From: Dendrolimus kikuchii
Lineage: Eukaryota > Arthropoda > Insecta > Lepidoptera > Lasiocampidae
Reading direction: 5' to 3'
Assembly: GCA_019925095.2 (NCBI GenBank)
Contig: CM034392.1
Span: forward strand, 7,638,887-7,702,886
DNA: 64,000 nucleotides
The translations under genes and the position numbers were made by a program. Below the pieces are notes generated by a model. That model was not told the origin of the DNA, searched no databases, and was given only the letters and a program-made list of their open reading frames with translations. Below, in pieces: positions 59,699-64,000 of this stretch. Numbering within the stretch: the first letter of the stretch is position 1; the number at the start of each line of letters is the position of its first letter.

Positions 59699-62632
59699 AT
59701 TATTTTTATTCTGGATTCTATAAACATTGCTAATGAAATAGAGGACGTATCTGTCTCTAAAAGCTATCTTTGTTCACCTGAAAATTGCAATGACTACGTC
59801 TCCTCTCAAATTGATTATTTAAAGATTTTTCATGTTAATATTAGGAGCATTGGAGGAAATTTTAATGAGTTAATGGTTTTATTAAAACGAACAAGTATAA
59901 ATTTTGATGTTATATTGTTATCAGAGTGTTGGCTTAGCAAATGTCCATTTTTACCCAAGTTAACAGGATACTATATTTTGGAAACAGAGCATACAAATCA
60001 AAACGATGGTTTAGTTGCTTATGTGAGAGATAATTTACCATGTACATTTGAATATCCGTCTTTAGAGGCTAACTGCCTTATTCTTAAATTTGGTAAAGAT
60101 ATTGCTATTATTGCTATCTATCGCTCCCCATCTTACAAAAATATAACTAACTTTAATACTTCCCTTAATGATATACTGAAGTCGCTCAGCAAATATAAAA
60201 CAATAGCATTAATTGGTGACATTAATATAAATATATCTCAAAATAGTACCAATTCCGATAGTGATTACTATTTAAACTTGACTGCATCACATGGACTATT
60301 ACCTGCTCATTTGTACCCCACTCGTTGCGATAATTGCATTGATCATATATTATTAAAAACCAACCTATCTGCTATATCTCTTGTACTTGATACATTGATA
60401 ACTGATCATACCCCGTTGGTACTATATTGCAGTCGGAAGCCTCTTGTACACAAATCTTCTCGTAATCAACATTATTTTAATGAATCCGCTTGTATCAAAG
60501 AAATTGAAAGTATAGACTTCACTCCTGTAATTACATGTGATGACCCAGAAGAAGCGGCTTATAAATTTATTAATACTTTAATGGAAACCATAAAATCACA
60601 TACAGTTGTCTCTGTAATCCCAAATAGAAAAAGAATAATTAAGCCTTGGATTACGCCCGGCCTTTTACGTTGTATCCGAAATCGAGATAAACTTTATAAG
60701 AACTCAAAAAGGGATCCTGATAATCTTATACTTAAAACTACATATATGAGATATAAAACTTTTTGTAATAACCTTTTAAAAAAGATCAAAAATAATTATG
60801 AGAGTCTAGAGTTTGATAAGGCTAAAGGTAATCCAAAAGCTACTTGGAAGCTAATAAAAAGTATTACTAATCTCAAACCAAATACTGAGTTACCCACTGA
60901 GTTGTTTTCAATTTCATCTAACTCAAACTCTTCTGTAGACTCGGTCAATAGTTTCTTTGGGAATATAGGTGCTTCTCTAGCTTCTAAAATTATCCGTCCT
61001 ACCAATTCGAGCCTCACAAAATCTAATGATAATAATTTATGTATCTCACAACTTCATTCAATGGCTCTTTTAAATACGGATAAAGCTGAGGTTGAACAAA
61101 TTATCTTAGAGTTGAAAAACTGTGCTCCTGGTTGGGATTTAATTTCATCTTCTTTCGTCAAAGCCGCACGCCATGTTCTGATTCCTATTATTACGTATAT
61201 TATCAATTTATGTTTTGCTTCAGGAGTTTTCCCTGAAGTTTTTAAGAAGGCGGTTATCTATCCCATTCACAAGGGTGGTGCTAGAGATATTGTTAACAAT
61301 TATAGACCTATTGCGATTCTATCAACTTTTTCTAAAATTATGGAAAAGATCCTGAATAGCAGACTCATGGAGTTCCTGAGCTTTAACAACATTCTTGCCC
61401 AAAACCAATATGGCTTTCGAAAGGGCTGTTCAACTGAAGATGCTGTCTTGAAACTCTGTGATTCTGTTGTTAAAGAATTAAATTTGAAACGCAAATCAAT
61501 TGGAATTTTTCTGGATTTATCCAAAGCTTTCGACACTGTCTCTGTCCCTATCCTTGTGAATAAACTTAACTTAATTGGCGTTAGAGGTTTAGTTCTGGAA
61601 ATCTTCAAAAGTTACTTAAGCTCTAGGTCTCAGTATGTCAAAATTGGTGATTATGTTAGCCAAGATTTACAAATTAATTTTGGCGTACCTCAAGGCAGTG
61701 TCCTCGGACCCACATTATTTTTAATATATGTAAACAACCTCTGTCAATTAACTATACCTAACTGCAAAATTTTAAGTTATGCGGACGACACGGCTTTATT
61801 AATTAGTGGTAGCTCTTGGGATGAAGTTGCTAAGAACGCCGAGACTGCTATGCATACTGTTATGATGTGGCTTTCAAATAACCTACTCACATTAAATATT
61901 GATAAAACTAAATTTGTACCTTTTTCCCCTAACATCTCTCTATTGCCTCCTGAGTCCTTAACAATTCTTGCTCATAATTGTAAGCTTGATCGCTCTGTTA
62001 TTTGTACATGTGCTCCATTAAGCCGTGTAGATTTTATAAGGTACCTAGGGGTTTTAATTGACAACACATTGAGTTGGAAACCTCAAATACAAGCGTTGAT
62101 TTCTCGTGTGCGTAAATTGATTTATGTTTTCAAATCACTTAGGAATATTGCTGGTATTGAAATCTTAAAAACAGTGTATTATACTCTGGTACAATCTATT
62201 ATAAGTTATTGCATTACAGCCTGGGGTGGAGCGGCTAAATCAATTCTCTTAAGACTTGAAAGAGCTCAACGAGCAGTTCTTAAAGTGATTTTGTTTAAGC
62301 CAATACGGTTTCCGACTTCCGATCTATACATTCTGTTTAAGGTTCTTTCTGTAAGGAAACTATTTATTATGCAGTTAGTTCTTCATAAGCACCGTATTTT
62401 GCCGTTTGATCCTGGTATATATAATAAAAGGAGACACGATTTAGTTTGTACAATTGTACCATGCCGCCTTCGATTAGCTGACCGACATGCTTACTGTCTT
62501 AGTCCCAAAATTTACAACCGAGTTAATAAGTTATTAAACATATACTCTCTTACTCATCGCGAATGTAAATTAAAATTATTAAACTGGCTAATAGAACTTC
62601 CTTATGACGACACCGAGAATTTACTAAATTGA
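59699..62632 (+). CDS. LINE ORF2: endonuclease and reverse transcriptase
   Basis: The frame is open from 59699, after a TAA, but the first ATG is at 59873 (919 codons from there). Conserved endonuclease sequence (LKIFHVNIRSIGGNFNEL) lies before that ATG, so translation must start upstream of it or by another mechanism. From ATG 59873: endonuclease catalytic Glu18 in LLSECW, IYRSP 82-86, GDIN 115-118, IDH 156-158, TDH 177-179. RT: NYRPIAILS, NQYGFRKGCST, DLSKAFDTV (Asp548), GVPQGSVLGP, and active site YADD at 636-639. A thumb and C-terminal segment ends at 62632. No stop or frameshift is seen, so the enzyme is likely functional. It nicks target DNA and copies the element RNA from the nick. Confidence 0.9.
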   Translation: MIFILDSINIANEIEDVSVSKSYLCSPENCNDYVSSQIDYLKIFHVNIRSIGGNFNELMVLLKRTSINFDVILLSECWLSKCPFLPKLTGYYILETEHTNQNDGLVAYVRDNLPCTFEYPSLEANCLILKFGKDIAIIAIYRSPSYKNITNFNTSLNDILKSLSKYKTIALIGDININISQNSTNSDSDYYLNLTASHGLLPAHLYPTRCDNCIDHILLKTNLSAISLVLDTLITDHTPLVLYCSRKPLVHKSSRNQHYFNESACIKEIESIDFTPVITCDDPEEAAYKFINTLMETIKSHTVVSVIPNRKRIIKPWITPGLLRCIRNRDKLYKNSKRDPDNLILKTTYMRYKTFCNNLLKKIKNNYESLEFDKAKGNPKATWKLIKSITNLKPNTELPTELFSISSNSNSSVDSVNSFFGNIGASLASKIIRPTNSSLTKSNDNNLCISQLHSMALLNTDKAEVEQIILELKNCAPGWDLISSSFVKAARHVLIPIITYIINLCFASGVFPEVFKKAVIYPIHKGGARDIVNNYRPIAILSTFSKIMEKILNSRLMEFLSFNNILAQNQYGFRKGCSTEDAVLKLCDSVVKELNLKRKSIGIFLDLSKAFDTVSVPILVNKLNLIGVRGLVLEIFKSYLSSRSQYVKIGDYVSQDLQINFGVPQGSVLGPTLFLIYVNNLCQLTIPNCKILSYADDTALLISGSSWDEVAKNAETAMHTVMMWLSNNLLTLNIDKTKFVPFSPNISLLPPESLTILAHNCKLDRSVICTCAPLSRVDFIRYLGVLIDNTLSWKPQIQALISRVRKLIYVFKSLRNIAGIEILKTVYYTLVQSIISYCITAWGGAAKSILLRLERAQRAVLKVILFKPIRFPTSDLYILFKVLSVRKLFIMQLVLHKHRILPFDPGIYNKRRHDLVCTIVPCRLRLADRHAYCLSPKIYNRVNKLLNIYSLTHRECKLKLLNWLIELPYDDTENLLN

Positions 62633-62659
62633 AAACACCAGTCTAATAAGTTTGTAACC

Positions 62660-62770
62660 ACACACTCACTCATTCACTTGTACACACATCACACACATAC
62701 ACATCACATACACATCACATTCACACTACATACATACATACATATACACACCCATTCACACATCTATGCA
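62660..62770 (+). repeat. CA/CATA-rich tract in the LINE 3' UTR
   Basis: Repeated CACATACACAT, CATACATACATACA and CACACCCATTCACACA words between the ORF2 stop and a later AT-rich segment. Confidence 0.7.
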
Positions 62771-62900
62771 TTTCCACATACATTACAATTATTAACACGA
62801 AAATTTACAAATGTATAAACATTAAAATAATTTTCTTTTAAAATTGTATAACAAACGAGTTGTCTGGAAGTGGGCGCTAACAACTGCAACACAGTATTAT

Positions 62901-63526
62901 ACTACAGCAGTTGTTTGCGATACCAAATTGTTTCTGTACACTGGTCGGTAGTCCATTGGCATCCAGCCTTATCTCGCCTACAATATGACTGAACTTGGAA
63001 CATTATAACACTTGCTCACCAATCATTTATATCATATCAGGTTAAGATTTGTACTGAAACAACGGAACCACCCGCTGTTACGCATCTAATTGATTCAATC
63101 TCTACAACCTTAACTCAGTGGGGACCACAGTTAATGTCATTTTTCACTGGAACCTTAATTAATATTTACATGAAATCCGGTTGCTATAGCCGTTTTTATT
63201 GTTGTGACTGTGACTTATGTTTGAATTTATGAAGCGTTTTTGGATTGCGCGGTATTTTATTCATAAGGGTCAAAAAACACTAAAAAGTTGATAGAAAGTA
63301 GAAAAAATTTAAATTATGCTATTAAAATGGATTTTATTGTTACGGGTCAAGTGAATAAAAATTTTACGAGATTAAAGATTGTTGTTTATTTATACAGATA
63401 GGTACTACTGGATAAAAAATATTCATGAATTACTTACTGCACACCTGTATAATTGACCCTGCACAAAAGTTAAGTCTTTTTTCGTCGTTAGGTCAGAAAT
63501 GAGAACCATTTTTACAAGCTTTTTTA
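62901..63526. other. Non-coding DNA, perhaps LINE 3' flank
   Basis: No supported gene. The LINE may end anywhere from about 62850 to 63200. Confidence 0.35.
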
Positions 63527-63700
63527 GTAAGTAAATATGTATGTATGTAAGTTCGGGTGGAATCTTACAAGTTAAATTTGACCAACTTCCCGGTTTCCGA
63601 TTGAGCTGAATTTTTTTTTATCGCGTGACAATGCAATAATATGATACAATGGAGCTGATCTGATGATGAAGTCGGAAGGTGGTCATAGAAACTCCTGTAA
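63527..63700 (+). repeat. Family J dispersed repeat, copy 2
   Basis: TATGTATGTAAGTTCGGGTG to GTCGGAAGGTGGTCATAG, then AACTCCTGTAATAAATAAG. It matches 9068-9258. Confidence 0.7.
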
Positions 63701-63714
63701 TAAATAAGATAGAC

Positions 63715-64000
63715 CCGTTGGAGACGCAATCAGGCAAATCTCCGCGGGTAGGGTTATGTGCTCAATGTATGGCCATCCCTTATTCCCCAATTAAGAACTG
63801 GTGCCCGGAGAATATAGAACCTTGCACTTACCTCGCAGTCAGCCACCAGCCCACGACAGCGCTGGTTCAGGGTTCTGCCGGTGCTTCTCACGTGGCGATA
63901 AAGGTGGCAAAGTCCTTCTACACGAGCCCCGGGGCGCAAGGGACGCAGATACACTGATCACTTAAGTTTATTATTGGTTGAGGCGAATGTCCTAGTAATT
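63715..64000 (-). repeat. Family L dispersed repeat, copy 2 (runs off the window)
   Basis: This is the inverted match of 12710-12996: GAGACGCAATCAG, CCATCCCTTATTCCCC, GAACTGGTGCCCGGAG, AGCCACCAGCCCACGACAGC, GTGGCAAAGTCCTT, GGGGCGCAAGGGACGC, CACTTAAG, TGAGGCGAATGT. It is better preserved than copy 1. A 92-codon frame here is a chance frame. Confidence 0.75.

Larger units (their letters stand above)
58200..62900 (+). mobile_element. Non-LTR retrotransposon (LINE, Jockey-like), both ORFs open
   Basis: Two consecutive plus-strand ORFs: a nucleic-acid-binding-type ORF1 and an endonuclease-reverse transcriptase ORF2, with an AP-type endonuclease at the N-terminus and no RNase H. That order and the absence of LTRs define a LINE. 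Jockey group is inferred from the endonuclease/RT motifs. Neither ORF has a premature stop. The 5' and 3' ends are approximate: the 3' UTR has a CA-rich tract (62668-62765) and no clear poly(A) or TSD was identified. Confidence 0.85.

Overview
This is a stretch of eukaryotic, AT-rich nuclear DNA, most likely from a moth or butterfly (Lepidoptera). The order is inferred from the content: tRNA-derived SINEs, 5'-truncated RTE-type LINE tails ending in (ATGT)n, mariner and maT-like (DD37D) transposase remnants, a LINE whose ORF1 resembles the baculovirus FP25-type domain known from lepidopteran retroelements, and a copia element primed by half of initiator tRNA-Met. I see no bacterial operon structure, no rRNA, no free-standing tRNA gene and no CRISPR array. 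I recognise no complete host gene. The only hint of one is a candidate TATA promoter with a 16-nt first coding exon on the minus strand near 32.3 kb.

Layout. 0-6.3 kb: dispersed repeats, a foldback MITE (3928-4146), a truncated RTE copy (4448-4885) and a two-level nested retrocopy insertion (5531-6247). 6.3-17.4 kb: decayed repeats, a Helitron-like element (7367-7691), several copies of a ~300-bp retroposon family (called family A here), a hairpin at 12027-12094, and two copies of a poly(A) retroposon with clean target-site duplications (TSDs). 17.4-23.7 kb: a dead mariner (17461-18669) inside an older repeat, then a young Ty1/copia element (18804-23447) inside a family A copy. 23.7-32 kb: AT-rich DNA with MITEs, SINEs and LINE tails. 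32.3-33.3 kb: the candidate promoter/exon and the most GC-rich single-copy-looking block. 34-48 kb: more RTE tails (one only 51 bp long, with TSD), two related solo LTRs in opposite orientation (40940-41423 and 43347-43856), a GC-rich MITE (46018-46283) and a 587-bp palindrome (47397-47983). 48-57.8 kb: decayed repeats and a maT-like remnant inside an inverted-repeat element (51979-53274). 58.2-62.9 kb: a LINE with both ORFs uninterrupted, followed by older repeats to the window end.

How it fits together. The coding capacity belongs to selfish elements: copia gag-pol (broken in two places although its LTRs differ at only 1 of 166 positions), a LINE ORF1/ORF2 pair that looks competent, and two inactivated DNA transposases. 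Most of the rest is non-autonomous or truncated material, much of it with readable insertion boundaries, so the order of events can be read at several sites. Repeat family names (A, H, I, J, L, M and so on) are labels made for this window and not database names.
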